Notes: a model not told the origin generated them from the sequence alone. Counted from the stretch's first letter, positions 1 through 9,326 are shown. The stretch: 64,000 nt of DNA from Acaudatibacter sp963835495 (GCA_963835495.1 CAWIFQ010000003.1:1798001-1862000); one strand, 5' to 3'. Made by a program: numbers and translations.

Positions 1-573
1 GGCTCGAACGTGGCCTTCCTGGAGACGATCACCGGGCCGGCGTTCCGCACCGACGGCTCGGACCGCACCTACAAGGTCGACGGCTGCCAGATCATCGTCG
101 GCGCCACCGCCGGCAAGATCGATAACATCGGCATCGTCGGTTATTCGCAGCGCTGCAGCTTCCCGATCGCGCAGTATTTCGCCGGCGGCTACCAGTACCC
201 GGTGCCGAACAACCCCACCTTCGGCGACATCAAGCGCGGCTTTGGCGGCAGCTACGGCGCCGACTGCCTGATGTCGTGCGGCAACGCCGCCGACCCGGTG
301 GTCTCGCTATCGTACCAGGGCAGCCACGCCGACAACTTCAACAACCTGGAAGCCTCGCTCTCGATCGCCGACGAGCCGGCGCTGAGCGCCTACGAAGACT
401 GGGGCGAGAAGCTAGCGGCGAAGTACGGCCAGGACTACGTGCTGGCCGCCAAGTTCAACACCGGCGACAACCTCGACGACGTCGCCTCGCGCGACTTCGC
501 GCCGATCCGCCCCGACACCATCCGCGTCGGCGGCAATCTGAGCGGACCGGGGGAAACGGACGCATCGCAGTGA
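1..573 (+). CDS. Hypothetical protein, 5' end outside the window
   Basis: The reading frame is already open at base 1 and ends with TGA at 571-573, so about 190 C-terminal residues are visible. I do not recognise the family. The visible part holds Cys residues near GCQI, QRCS and DCLMSC, is rich in Gly, Asn and Tyr, and has no membrane segment. The in-frame GTG at position 10 lacks a convincing ribosome binding site and is probably internal. The gene converges on the minus-strand sulfur operon. Function unknown. Confidence 0.6.
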   Translation, partial: GSNVAFLETITGPAFRTDGSDRTYKVDGCQIIVGATAGKIDNIGIVGYSQRCSFPIAQYFAGGYQYPVPNNPTFGDIKRGFGGSYGADCLMSCGNAADPVVSLSYQGSHADNFNNLEASLSIADEPALSAYEDWGEKLAAKYGQDYVLAAKFNTGDNLDDVASRDFAPIRPDTIRVGGNLSGPGETDASQ

Positions 574-762
574 CGGCGAGACGGAACGCCGCCCGGCCGC
601 CTTTGCGCCAACCAAGCCGCCAACACCGCAATCAACGCTATGCCCCCTGCGGAGCCCGCACGGCGGATTCGTAACGTTACTGGTAGTACCCTGGCTCGCA
701 CCCCCGCCGCCGGCCCGTGGCGCCGCTCCAGGCCCCGGGAAATGGCATGCCAGGGCCGGGGG

Positions 763-1578
763 TCAGGTTTCCACGAAGGCGCGTTCCAGCACGAAGTCGC
801 CGGGCGCCGCGATCGAGCCCTCTTCGTAGCCGCGGTCGAGCAGCAGCTGCTTCAGGTCGGCGAGCACGCTGGGGCCGCCGCAGAGCATCACCCGGTCGCG
901 GGCCTTGTCGAACGGCGGCAGGCCGATGTCGGTGAACAGCTGGCCGCTGGTGATCAGGTCGGTGATGCGGCCCTGGTGCTTGAACGGGTCGCGGGTCACC
1001 GAGGGGTAGTAGATCAGCTTGGGGGCGACGAGCTCGCCCAGGTCCGGATCGTTCGGCAGATCGTGCTCGAGGAACTTGCGGTAGGCCAGGTCGATGGTGC
1101 GGCGCACGGTGTGGGTGACGATCACCTTCTCGTAGCGCTCGTAGGTCTCGGGGTCGCGGACCAGGGAGAGGAAGGGCGCGAGGCCGGTGCCGGTGCCCAG
1201 CATGTAGAGGTTCTTGCCGGGGCGCAGGCCGTCGAGCACCAGGGTCCCGGTCGGCTTCTTGCCCACCAGCACCTCGTCGCCGACCTTCACGTGCTGCAGG
1301 CGGCTGGTCAGCGGCCCGTCCTGCACCTTGATCGAGAAGAACTCGAGCTCGTCGGCATAGTAGGGGGAGACCACGCTGTAGGCCCGCACCAGCGGCTTGC
1401 CGTCGAGCATCAGCCCCAGCATCACGAACTGCCCGCTGGCGAAGCGCAGCGCCGGGTCACGGGTGGTGCGCAGGGTGAACAGCTCGTCAGTCCAGTGCTC
1501 GACGTGGGTCACGCGCTCCACATAGAAAGCGCCAGACGCCTTCGTCGGCGCGACTGCCGTGACGGTGGTGTCGGTCAT
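763..1578 (-). CDS. fpr: Ferredoxin--NADP+ reductase
   Basis: This is a flavoprotein that moves electrons between NADPH and ferredoxin or flavodoxin in the cytoplasm. An N-terminal FAD-binding barrel carries the RAYSVVSP motif (about residues 65-72), and the NADP-binding half carries GTGTGLAPF (about residue 130). The C-terminus ends ERAFVET, in the style of short bacterial Fpr. Length (about 271 aa) is normal for the family. Two ATGs lie 6 bases apart; the downstream one (1578) has the better-spaced AAGGA. The gene is last in the sulfur assimilation operon, 36 bases after cysH, so it may supply electrons to the sulfite reductase encoded upstream (inference). Confidence 0.9.
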   Translation of the reverse strand: MTDTTVTAVAPTKASGAFYVERVTHVEHWTDELFTLRTTRDPALRFASGQFVMLGLMLDGKPLVRAYSVVSPYYADELEFFSIKVQDGPLTSRLQHVKVGDEVLVGKKPTGTLVLDGLRPGKNLYMLGTGTGLAPFLSLVRDPETYERYEKVIVTHTVRRTIDLAYRKFLEHDLPNDPDLGELVAPKLIYYPSVTRDPFKHQGRITDLITSGQLFTDIGLPPFDKARDRVMLCGGPSVLADLKQLLLDRGYEEGSIAAPGDFVLERAFVET

Positions 1579-1614
1579 CGTCATCCTTGGTGACTAGCGG
1601 GATTCGGCCCGAGT

Positions 1615-2361
1615 TCAGATATCGCCGCCGACGTACGGGGCGGCGCCGGGGGCGCGGGCGGTATGTATGCCGCATTCGGTCTTTTGCGAACCCGCCCAGC
1701 GGCCGGACCTAATGTCGCCCCCCTCCTCCACCGGGCTGGTGCAGGGCCAGCAGCCGATCGAGGGATAGCCGAACGAGACCAGCGGGTGCTCGGGCAGGTC
1801 GTGCTCGGCGATGTAGGCGTCGAGGTCGGTCTTGTTCCAGTTGGCGAGCGGGTTGAACTTCAGCTTGCCCTCGGACTCCTCGACCACCGGCAGGCGCATG
1901 CGGTCGCCGCCGTGGAAGCGCTTGCGGCCGGTCAGCCAGGCCGAGAAGCCCGACAGCGCCGCGTCGAGCGGGATCACCTTGCGGATGTGGCAGCAGGCGT
2001 CGGTGTCGGTCTTCCACAGGTCCGCGCCAGGATCGACCGTGGCGAGATCCTCGAAACGGGGCCGCAGATCGCGGACGTCGGTGAGGCCGAGCCTGGCGGC
2101 CAGCTGCTGGCGATAGTCCAGGGTCTGGCCGAACAGCATGCCGGTATCCAGGAACAGCACCGGGATGGTCGGGCTGACCTGCGCGGCGAGGTGCAGCAGC
2201 ACCGCCAATTCGGCGCCGAACGAGGAGACCAGCGCCAGCTCGTCGCCATAGAGCTCGTAGGCCGCCTTGATGATCTCGGCCGGGTGGGCGTGGCGCAGCT
2301 CGGCGTCCAACCGCTGGGCGAGCAACTCGGCGCGGTCGATGTCGTCCATGGCGAGTGTCAT
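1615..2361 (-). CDS. cysH: Adenylyl-sulfate (APS/PAPS) reductase
   Basis: This enzyme reduces activated sulfate to sulfite in assimilatory sulfate reduction. The protein has 248 aa. The PP-loop-like start LVSSFGAE is at about residue 45. The Cys pair CC at 123-124 and C204/C207 (GCWPC) form the pattern that binds a [4Fe-4S] cluster in the APS-reducing subtype, and the catalytic Cys sits in KTECGIHTA at residue 230. The cluster cysteines point to APS as substrate, but substrate cannot be proved from sequence. Its start codon overlaps the stop of the DUF934 gene (ATGA), which indicates translational coupling in the operon. Confidence 0.92.
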   Translation of the reverse strand: MTLAMDDIDRAELLAQRLDAELRHAHPAEIIKAAYELYGDELALVSSFGAELAVLLHLAAQVSPTIPVLFLDTGMLFGQTLDYRQQLAARLGLTDVRDLRPRFEDLATVDPGADLWKTDTDACCHIRKVIPLDAALSGFSAWLTGRKRFHGGDRMRLPVVEESEGKLKFNPLANWNKTDLDAYIAEHDLPEHPLVSFGYPSIGCWPCTSPVEEGGDIRSGRWAGSQKTECGIHTARAPGAAPYVGGDI

Positions 2362-2858
2362 GCTTGACGCTCCACGAAAGCTGGGGCGCGGCCGTCGGCG
2401 GCGCGCTGGTAGACGTGACGATAGCGGCCGACGACATGGCCCCAGGCGTCGGGCGAGGACCCGTCGGCCGGCTCGAAGGTGTCGACGCCGCAGCGGACCA
2501 TGAAGCCGGCCTGCTCGCGCAGCACGTCGCCCACCGCTCTCAGCTCGCCTTCATATCGATAGCGCTCCCGGAGGATACGAGCCGAAGAGTAGGCTTGGCC
2601 GGTTAAGAACTTCGGGAACACCAGGGCGACGACGGCGATCCGCGGCAGGTCGGCGGCGATGTCCTCCACCGCCTCGTTGGCCTCGATCCGGACGCCGACG
2701 TTGCGGCCCTCGGCCAGCAGCCTGTGGCCCTCGGCCAGGAACCGCTGCAGCGAGACGATCACGTCGCCGCGCGGAATCGGCTCCTCGTCGTCGACCGTGG
2801 TGAAGGGGTCATCAGCGGCCTCGGCGCGCTGGCCGGTCCACCTAATGAGCGCTGGCAT
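2358..2858 (-). CDS. DUF934 family protein of the sulfite reductase operon
   Basis: This 166-aa cytoplasmic protein has the DUF934 pattern: a central FPKF segment followed by a SSARILRERYRYEGELRA-like stretch, then a region ending AWGHVVGRYRHVYQ. DUF934 proteins occur almost only beside nitrite/sulfite reductase and cysH in proteobacteria. They are thought to be accessory to sulfite reduction, but no biochemical role is established. The start overlaps the end of cysI by 17 bases and the stop overlaps cysH (ATGA). Confidence 0.85.
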   Translation of the reverse strand: MPALIRWTGQRAEAADDPFTTVDDEEPIPRGDVIVSLQRFLAEGHRLLAEGRNVGVRIEANEAVEDIAADLPRIAVVALVFPKFLTGQAYSSARILRERYRYEGELRAVGDVLREQAGFMVRCGVDTFEPADGSSPDAWGHVVGRYRHVYQRAADGRAPAFVERQA

Positions 2859-4497
2859 AGACCGCCTCCTTGAACGGGGCGAGCCCGGTGCGGCGGAACG
2901 TATCGAGGAAGCGCTCGCCGTCTTTGCGTTCGCGCAAATAGACCTCGACCATGCTGTCGACGGCGTCGGCGACCTTGTTGGCCGGCACCGCCGGTCCCAG
3001 CACCTGGCCGAGCGAGGCTTCCGCCTCGGCCGAGCCGCCGAGTGTAAGCTGGTAGAACTCCTCGCCCTTCTTATCGACGCCCAGGATGCCGATGGCGCCG
3101 ACGTGGTGGTGGCCGCAGGCGTTGATGCAGCCGCTGATCTTGATGCCGAGCTCGCCGACCTTCTCGGCCAGCGCCGGATCGGCGAACTTCAGCGCGATCT
3201 GCTGGGCGATCGGAATGGCCCGGGCGTTGGCCAGGGCGCAGTAGTCCAGGCCGGGGCAGGCGATGATGTCGGTGACCAGGCCGCGGTTTGGCGTGTCGAG
3301 ATCGCGCTCGCCCAGCGCCTTCCAGAGCGCCGGCAGGTCGTCCAGCCTCACGTGCGGCAGGATCAGGTTCTGCTCGTAGTGGACCCGGATCTCGTCCTGG
3401 GAATAGCGCTCGGCCAGGTCGGCCAGCAGCTCCATCTGTTCGGCCGAGCAGTCGCCGGGCGTTTCGCCGGGCTTCTTCAGCGAGACATCGACGATGGCGT
3501 AGCCGGGGACCTTGTGCGGCTTGACGTTGTTGCGGACGAAGCGGGCGAACGCCGGATCGGCCTTGGCTGCGTCGAACGCGGCTGACGTCGCCGGCAGCTT
3601 CTCGAAGTTGCGCGGCGTGAAGGCGGCGCGGATGCGGGCCAGCTCCAGGTCGGGCAGATCGACCTGGGCCTTGTCGGCGCTTTCCCACTCGGCCTCGACT
3701 TCGCGGGCGAAGCCCTCGGCGCCCAGGCTGGCGACCAGCACCTTGATGCGGGCCTTCCAGATGTTGTCGCGCCGGCCGTGGCGATTGTAGACCCGCAGGA
3801 TCGCCTGCAGGTAGCTCAGCAGATGCCGCACCGGCAGATGCTGGCGGATCACCGGGCCGAGATAGGGCGTGCGCCCCAGCCCGCCGCCGACCAGCACTTC
3901 GAAGCCGAGCTCGCCGGCGTCGTTGCGGTGCAGTCTGAGGCCGATGTCGTAGATCTTGGTCGCGGCCCGGTCGGCCGGCGAAGCGGTCACCGCGATCTTG
4001 AACTTGCGTGGCAGGAACGAGAACTCGGGGTGGAACGTCGACCACTGCCGGATCGCCTCGACCCAGATGCGCGGATCGTCGACTTCCTCGGCGTTGGCGC
4101 CGGCGTGGGGGTCGGCGGTGATGTTGCGGATATCGTTGCCGCTGGTCTGGATGGCGTGCATCCCGACCTCGGCCAGATGCTCGAGGATATCCGGCGCGTC
4201 CTTCAGCTTGATCCAGTGGAGCTGCAGGTTGGTGCGGGTGGTGAAGTGGCCGTAGCCCTTGTCGTAGGTGGCGGCGATGAAGGCGAGCTTGCGCAACTGC
4301 TTCGAGGTCAGCGCGCCGTAGGGGATCGCCACCCGCAGCATGTAGGCGTGCAGTTGCAGATAGAGCCCGTTCATCAGGCGCAGCCGTTTGAACTGGTCCT
4401 CGGTCAGCTCGCCGGAGAGCCGGCGCTCGCACTGCTCGCGGAACTCGGCGACCCGGTCGGCGAGGATTTCCTTGTCGATGGCGTCGTACTGGTACAT
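2842..4497 (-). CDS. cysI: Sulfite reductase hemoprotein (nitrite/sulfite reductase family)
   Basis: This enzyme catalyses the six-electron reduction of sulfite to sulfide using coupled siroheme and [4Fe-4S] cofactors. The 551-aa protein has two ferredoxin-like half domains. The substrate-binding region GYGHFTTRTNLQLH lies near residue 85. The cluster ligands are seen as CPGLDYC and GCINACGHHH in the C-terminal half. Operon neighbours cobA (siroheme precursor), cysH and fpr favour sulfite over nitrite as substrate. It lies 13 bases after the DUF2849 gene and overlaps the DUF934 gene. No cysJ flavoprotein is visible, so ferredoxin (via fpr) is the likely donor. Confidence 0.92.
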   Translation of the reverse strand: MYQYDAIDKEILADRVAEFREQCERRLSGELTEDQFKRLRLMNGLYLQLHAYMLRVAIPYGALTSKQLRKLAFIAATYDKGYGHFTTRTNLQLHWIKLKDAPDILEHLAEVGMHAIQTSGNDIRNITADPHAGANAEEVDDPRIWVEAIRQWSTFHPEFSFLPRKFKIAVTASPADRAATKIYDIGLRLHRNDAGELGFEVLVGGGLGRTPYLGPVIRQHLPVRHLLSYLQAILRVYNRHGRRDNIWKARIKVLVASLGAEGFAREVEAEWESADKAQVDLPDLELARIRAAFTPRNFEKLPATSAAFDAAKADPAFARFVRNNVKPHKVPGYAIVDVSLKKPGETPGDCSAEQMELLADLAERYSQDEIRVHYEQNLILPHVRLDDLPALWKALGERDLDTPNRGLVTDIIACPGLDYCALANARAIPIAQQIALKFADPALAEKVGELGIKISGCINACGHHHVGAIGILGVDKKGEEFYQLTLGGSAEAEASLGQVLGPAVPANKVADAVDSMVEVYLRERKDGERFLDTFRRTGLAPFKEAVYASAH

Positions 4498-4510
4498 CGC
4501 GGCGCCTCCT

Positions 4511-4870
4511 CTAACGCTTGATCTTGTCGAGCCGACCCGTCGATCGGGCCGCGCCGTGGGCGTGCAGCAGCGCGTCGATCGCCTCGCCGCCCTCGGTCTT
4601 CTTGCCGTGCTCCGGCTTGTTGGTCGGCCCCAGCGCCCGGACCCGTTCGCGGTAGCTGAGCGGCGCGTAGCCGTGCTCCGACGGGATCACGTCGATCAGA
4701 TACGGGTCGACCACCACGGTGATCTGGTTCTTGGCGCGCGCCTCGGCCGCCAGCGCCGCGTCCTCGTCGTCGAACAGCTCGGCGTCCGCGAACCTGGGCG
4801 CCCACTGGCCGTCGTGGCCCAGGAACACCGCTTCGCCGTCATCCAGTCTGTTGCCGGTCAGGGCTTTCAT
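4511..4870 (-). CDS. DUF2849 domain-containing protein
   Basis: This is a small acidic 119-aa protein. It starts MKALTGNRL at an ATG that overlaps the stop of cobA (ATGA). The body matches the DUF2849 style: an N-terminal strand-rich half with DGEAVFL and GQWAP, an AELFDDEDAALAAE helix, and a TVVVDPYLIDV strand. The family is found beside cysI in alphaproteobacteria and has no assigned activity. Its fixed place between cobA and cysI suggests a role in sulfite reductase assembly or function (inference). Confidence 0.8.
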   Translation of the reverse strand: MKALTGNRLDDGEAVFLGHDGQWAPRFADAELFDDEDAALAAEARAKNQITVVVDPYLIDVIPSEHGYAPLSYRERVRALGPTNKPEHGKKTEGGEAIDALLHAHGAARSTGRLDKIKR

Positions 4871-5712
4871 GACTGCACAGCCCTTCTCCGCTCGCCGGGC
4901 ATCGGGATCTCGACAGGGCGGGGGGAAGCCTGAGCGAGCGCCATCGCTTCGCCGACAATGAGCAGCGCAGGGCCCTCGACCGTCATCGCGGCCTCTGAGA
5001 GCCGGGCCAGCGTGGTGACGATCCGGCGTTCGGTCGGCAGGCTGGCGTCTTCCACAATCAGCGCCGGCGTCGACGCCGCCCGGCCAGCCGCCATCAACCG
5101 CGCGGCGATCGGGGCGGCGGTCGAAACGCCCATGTAGATCACCACCGTCTGGTTGGCCCGCGCCAGGCTTGGCCAGTCCAGGTCGGGCTCGCCGTCCGTG
5201 GCCGCGTGGCCGGTGACGAAGGTCACGGCCTGCGCCGCGCCGCGATGCGTCAGCGGCGCGCCGGCCGCCGCGCCCGCCGCCAGCGCCGCGGTGACTCCGG
5301 GCACCACGTGGCAGACCACGCCGGCCGCTCGGCAAGCTTCCAGCTCCTCGCCGCCACGACCGAAGATGAATGGATCGCCGCCCTTCAGCCGCACCACCGT
5401 CAGCCCGTCGCGAGCGAAGGCGACCAGCAGCCGGTTGATCTCGTCCTGGGCGTAGGAATGGCGCGATTTGCGCTTGGCCACCGACAGCCGGCGGGCGCTC
5501 GCCGGGGCCAGGTCCAGGATCGCCTCGCTGACCAGACCGTCGTGCACCACGACGTCCGCGCCCTGCAGCGCCTTCAGCGCCTTCAGCGTCAGCAACTCCG
5601 GATCGCCCGGCCCCGCGCCGACCAGCCACACCTCGCCCACAGCCCGGACGGACCGCTGTCCGCCGAGCGCGACGAGGGCGCTGCGCCGCTTTGATGCTGG
5701 TGACTTGGCCAT
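4867..5712 (-). CDS. cobA: Uroporphyrinogen-III C-methyltransferase
   Basis: This SAM-dependent enzyme methylates uroporphyrinogen III to precorrin-2, the precursor of siroheme, which CysI needs. Family motifs appear in order: VGAGPGDPELLT near the N-terminus, LKGGDPFIFGRGGEE, VPGVTAA, LTHRG and a YMGV strand. At about 281 aa it is the single-domain form; the CysG oxidase/chelatase domain is absent. The ATG at 5712 was chosen over an upstream one at 5799 because it has a nearby AAAGG and gives the family's usual N-terminus. First gene of the operon, divergent from the LysR gene. Confidence 0.9.
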   Translation of the reverse strand: MAKSPASKRRSALVALGGQRSVRAVGEVWLVGAGPGDPELLTLKALKALQGADVVVHDGLVSEAILDLAPASARRLSVAKRKSRHSYAQDEINRLLVAFARDGLTVVRLKGGDPFIFGRGGEELEACRAAGVVCHVVPGVTAALAAGAAAGAPLTHRGAAQAVTFVTGHAATDGEPDLDWPSLARANQTVVIYMGVSTAAPIAARLMAAGRAASTPALIVEDASLPTERRIVTTLARLSEAAMTVEGPALLIVGEAMALAQASPRPVEIPMPGERRRAVQS

Positions 5713-5900
5713 CGTACCTTTAGGCGACCTTGTTAGCTGTTCTAATAGCCTCAGAGAACGGCATAGCGGGGCGAACCTTTCGGTCCGCCCCGCTGACACC
5801 CGCTAGCGAAAGGGCCGATGCGCTCTCGGGTGATTGCAAATTGGCGAGGCGGCGCCCATTTCGCAACCGAAGTCTTCTGCCGGGGTCATCAGTAAATCTT

Positions 5901-6848
5901 ATGGAAACGAGGCGACGTCTCCCTCCGTTGAATGCTCTGCGCGCCTTTGAGGCCGCGGCGCGACACCTGAATTTCAGCCGCGCCGCCGACGAGCTGTCGG
6001 TGACACCAGGCGCCGTCTCCCAGCAGATCCAGAACCTGGAAGACTACGTGGGGGTTTCGCTCTTCAAGCGGACGCCGAAGGGCCTGCTGCTGACGGACGC
6101 GGCGCAGACCGCCCTCCCCGCCCTGCGTGAAGCGTTCGACCGTCTGGCCGAGGCTGCCTCCCTGCTCACCGCCGCCGTGGACGGCCGGCGCCTGACGCTC
6201 ACCGCCCCGCCTTCCTTCGCGGCCAAATGGCTGGTGCCGCGGCTGAAGGGCTTCGAGGAGGCCTATCCCCAGGTCGACGTCTGGCTTTCCGCCGATATGG
6301 AGATCGTCGATTTCACCGCCGGCGAGATCGACCTCGCCATCCGCTACGGCGCCGGACGCTATCCGGCGCTGGAGCTGCAACGGCTGATGTCGGAGACCGT
6401 GATCCCGGTCGCGAGCCCGGGGTTGCTGGCCGAAAACCCGCTGGAGCGCCCGGAGGATCTCGCCAAGCATATCCTGCTGCACGATGGCTCACCCGACGCC
6501 GACGAGAGCTGCCCGGACTGGTCGATGTGGCTGGCGGCGCGCGGCGTTCGCGGCGTCGACGGCACCCGCGGCCCACGCTTCAACCAGTCGAGCCTGGTGA
6601 TCGAGGCGGCGATGGGCGGTCGTGGCATCGCCCTGGCCAAGCGCACCCTGGCGCAGGACGACCTCGACGCTGGCCGCCTGGTGAACCCGCTGCAGATCGC
6701 GACCGCGGTCGATTTCGCCTACTACCTCGTCCACCCGAAGGCGAAGGGCCGGCTGCCGCAGGTGAAGGCGTTCGTCAGCTGGATCAGCGCCGAGGCGGCG
6801 GCGCATGAGGCGGCGCTAGCGGCGATGGACAACGGCGCGGGCATTTGA
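5901..6848 (+). CDS. LysR-family transcriptional regulator, GcvA-like
   Basis: The 315-aa protein begins with a winged HTH, PPLNALRAFEAAARH followed by FSRAADELSVTPGAVSQQI, the typical GcvA subgroup signature, and continues into a periplasmic-binding-protein-like effector domain. The ATG at 5901 was chosen because the HTH begins a few residues later; the upstream open frame has no homology. The gene is divergent from the cobA-cysI-cysH operon across a 188-bp gap, the classic arrangement for a LysR regulator and its target. Sulfur regulation is therefore likely, although GcvA-like members often control other genes. It overlaps the 3' end of the convergent heptosyltransferase gene by 33 bases. 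Confidence 0.88.
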   Translation: METRRRLPPLNALRAFEAAARHLNFSRAADELSVTPGAVSQQIQNLEDYVGVSLFKRTPKGLLLTDAAQTALPALREAFDRLAEAASLLTAAVDGRRLTLTAPPSFAAKWLVPRLKGFEEAYPQVDVWLSADMEIVDFTAGEIDLAIRYGAGRYPALELQRLMSETVIPVASPGLLAENPLERPEDLAKHILLHDGSPDADESCPDWSMWLAARGVRGVDGTRGPRFNQSSLVIEAAMGGRGIALAKRTLAQDDLDAGRLVNPLQIATAVDFAYYLVHPKAKGRLPQVKAFVSWISAEAAAHEAALAAMDNGAGI

Positions 6849-7883
6849 CGGCCTGAAGCGCCGGCGCCCAGCCAACTCCGGGGCCGGTTCCACCGCATCC
6901 GCCCGCCACGCCCCATCCCGGCGACCGCTCTTGATCGCCTCCAGCGTCTGCGCCCACACCGCGTCGCCGTCCGGGGGCGCGCCCGGCCCGCCGAGATTGG
7001 CGACGAAACCCGGCCCCATGACGCCGTTGAACTCGGACCAGCTCGCCGCGTAGATCGCCACCACCGGCGCGCCGACCGCGGATGCGAGGTGGGTGAGACC
7101 GGTGTCGACGCCCACCACCGCCGCCGCGCCAGCCAGCAATGCGGCGAGCTCGGCGAACCCCAGCGCCGGCGAGACCACCGCCGAAGGAGACGCCTCGGCG
7201 ATCCTCAGCGCGCGCTGGCGTTCGGCCTCGTTGCCCCAGGGCAGCACGATCGCCAGTCCCTTGTCCGCCGCGCGCCGCGCCAGCTCGATCCACCGCGCTT
7301 CGGCCCAGGTCTTGTCGTCGCGGGCCGTCGCATGCAGACCGACGAGATAGGGTCCGGACCCCACCCAGTCCGGCTGCGCGGTGGCCGTGCGCAAGCCGTA
7401 GTCGAGCTCCGCCGGGACTTCGTAGCCCATCGACTGCGCGACCAGCCGGCGCATGCGCTCGACCGCGTGCAGCGTGACGCCGGCGGCGTACTTGCGATCG
7501 TAGAACAGGCTGGCCGGCGGCTCGCGGACGCTCTGCGCGTCGTAGCCGCAGTGCACGCCCTTCGCCAGGCGCGCCAGCATCGCGCTGCGGATCAAGCCCT
7601 GGGCGTCGATGATGCGGTCGTAGGGCGCGCCGGCGACGCACCTGTGGAACGCGCCGAACTCACGCCAGGTGTCAGGCGACAGCAGGTGGCGGCGCCAGTG
7701 CCGCAGCCGAACAGGGATCACCCGGGTGACGGCGGGGTGCAGCCGGGCGATATCCGCCAGAGAATCCTCGATCACCCAGTCGAGCGAGAGGTTCGGGATC
7801 TGCCGGCTGAGGTCGGAGACCGCGGGCAGACAATGGATCACGTCGCCGAGCGACGAGGACTTGATCAGCAGGACGCGCGTCAA
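6816..7883 (-). CDS. waaC: Lipopolysaccharide heptosyltransferase I (GT9)
   Basis: This enzyme transfers a heptose to the Kdo region of the LPS inner core at the cytoplasmic face of the inner membrane. The protein starts LTRVLLIKSSSLGDVIHCLPA, the hallmark N-terminus of GT9 heptosyltransferases, and has the sugar-nucleotide motif DTGLTHLASAVGAP in the C-terminal half. The chosen start is a TTG at 7883, whose last two bases plus A form the TGA stop of the upstream Hpt gene (TTGA overlap). This gives 355 aa, normal for WaaC. WaaC is favoured over WaaF or WaaQ by the N-terminus, but this is not certain. Confidence 0.85.
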   Translation of the reverse strand: MTRVLLIKSSSLGDVIHCLPAVSDLSRQIPNLSLDWVIEDSLADIARLHPAVTRVIPVRLRHWRRHLLSPDTWREFGAFHRCVAGAPYDRIIDAQGLIRSAMLARLAKGVHCGYDAQSVREPPASLFYDRKYAAGVTLHAVERMRRLVAQSMGYEVPAELDYGLRTATAQPDWVGSGPYLVGLHATARDDKTWAEARWIELARRAADKGLAIVLPWGNEAERQRALRIAEASPSAVVSPALGFAELAALLAGAAAVVGVDTGLTHLASAVGAPVVAIYAASWSEFNGVMGPGFVANLGGPGAPPDGDAVWAQTLEAIKSGRRDGAWRADAVEPAPELAGRRRFRPSNARAVVHRR

Positions 7884-8284
7884 TCGCCCCGTCCTGGCGC
7901 CTTTTGGCCCGGCGACTTCAATGAGTTCAACGCCCGCTCGTGGGCGTAGGCGGCGATGTCGGCCAGCGCCTCGTCGAGGGCGTCGCGCACCTTGGACAGG
8001 CCGCCGGCGCCCGCCGCCTCGCACGCTTCGCAAGCGTCGCCGACCTGAAGCGCGCCGATCCCACGCGCGGCGCCCTTCAAGGTGTGGACCGCGTCGCGCC
8101 AGCCTTCGTGGTCCGGCTCGAGCATCGCGCCCCAGATCGCGGACTGTTCGCGGAACAAGGCGAGCACCTCGTCAATCAGGTCGTCGTCGCCGGCGGCGAA
8201 CCCCTCAAGATAGGCGAAATCCACCACGCCCTTGATGTCGCGCCGCGCCAAAGAGGCTTCCTTGCGTTGACCTATGGCGCCCAT
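7880..8284 (-). CDS. Hpt domain phosphotransfer protein
   Basis: This 134-aa protein is a single histidine phosphotransfer domain. The phospho-accepting His lies in the motif HTLKGAARGIGA (His67), preceded by an acidic helix with LIDEVLALFREQ. No kinase or receiver domain is present, so it probably relays phosphate between separate two-component proteins. It is translationally coupled to waaC through a TTGA overlap. The sequence does not show which kinase it serves; it is not ChpT, which is larger and of another fold. Confidence 0.85.
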   Translation of the reverse strand: MGAIGQRKEASLARRDIKGVVDFAYLEGFAAGDDDLIDEVLALFREQSAIWGAMLEPDHEGWRDAVHTLKGAARGIGALQVGDACEACEAAGAGGLSKVRDALDEALADIAAYAHERALNSLKSPGQKAPGRGD

Positions 8285-8318
8285 GCTTAGACGAAGCCGG
8301 AAGGGGAGGCGAGATGAG

Positions 8319-9326
8319 ATGGGCGAGCACGTCTACGAGGTCTACGGGGCGCTGGGATCGCCCTACTCGCTGAAGATGCGGGCGGTGATGCGCTACCGGC
8401 GACTGCCGCACATCTGGTGCGGCGTGCCGCTGGAGTCCGAGGTGCGCGCCAAGGTGAAAGTCCCGGTGATCCCGGTGATCCGCTTCAGCGAGGACGACTG
8501 GCGCAACAACTCGACCCCGATGATCCAGTCGCTGGAAGACCTGCACCCGGAGCGGCGGTTGACCCCCGATGATCCGGCGGACGCCTTCCTGGCGTGGTTG
8601 CTGGAGGACTTCGCCGACGAGTGGGGCACCAAGATGATGTTCCACTACCGCTGGGCCTATCCGGAAGATCAGCTGCCGAACGCCTTCACCCTGGCCCAGC
8701 AAGCTCTGCTCGGTCGGCCGCGCGCCCAAGTGGACCGGGCCGCCCAGAACATGTGCGACCGCCAGGTCGGGCGCATGCCGCTGGTTGGCTGCACGCCGCA
8801 CAACGCGCCGCTGATCGAGGAGTTGGCGCGGCGGGTGTTCGGCCTGATCGATCGCCACGTCGCCGAGGGGATGTGGCTCTTCGGCGCGCGCCCTTCGCTG
8901 GCCGACTTCGGCTGGTACGGCCAGCTCTCGCAGCTCGCCCGCGATCCGACGCCGCGCGCCCTGATGCGGCGCGACTACCCGGCGGCCTTCACCTGGGTCG
9001 AGACGCTGGATGACGCTTCCGGGCTGACACCAGGCGCGTGGCGCGACCCAGCCGCCGCGCCTAGCGCCGCTCTGAGCGGCATCTGCGCCCTCGCCAGCGA
9101 GCTTTACCTGCCGTTCCTGGCCGCGAACGAAAGAGCGCTGGCGGAGGGGAACGACAGCTTCAGCGCGACCTGGCTCGCCCTCCCCTACAGCCAGGCGCCG
9201 TTCGGCTATCAGGCCAAGTGCCTGGCGCTGCTGAAGCGCGCCTACGCCGGGCTCGATGACGAACCAAAGCGGCGTGTCGACGCTGCGCTCGCCGCCGGGC
9301 CGGGCGCGGCGATCCTCGCCGCCTGA
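8319..9326 (+). CDS. Glutathione S-transferase family protein
   Basis: The 335-aa protein begins with a thioredoxin-like GST N-terminal domain (VYGALGSPYSLKMRAVMRY, with the Ser-Pro typical of the active-site region) containing the cis-Pro strand KVPVIPV and the NNSTPMI segment that would bind the glutathione gamma-Glu. It continues into an all-helical C-terminal domain with the usual SLADFGWYGQL N-capping Asp. It is longer than standard GSTs because of a C-terminal extension. The ATG at 8319 follows a GGGGAGG site; the upstream in-frame ATG at 8274 has none. Substrate unknown. Confidence 0.8.
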   Translation: MGEHVYEVYGALGSPYSLKMRAVMRYRRLPHIWCGVPLESEVRAKVKVPVIPVIRFSEDDWRNNSTPMIQSLEDLHPERRLTPDDPADAFLAWLLEDFADEWGTKMMFHYRWAYPEDQLPNAFTLAQQALLGRPRAQVDRAAQNMCDRQVGRMPLVGCTPHNAPLIEELARRVFGLIDRHVAEGMWLFGARPSLADFGWYGQLSQLARDPTPRALMRRDYPAAFTWVETLDDASGLTPGAWRDPAAAPSAALSGICALASELYLPFLAANERALAEGNDSFSATWLALPYSQAPFGYQAKCLALLKRAYAGLDDEPKRRVDAALAAGPGAAILAA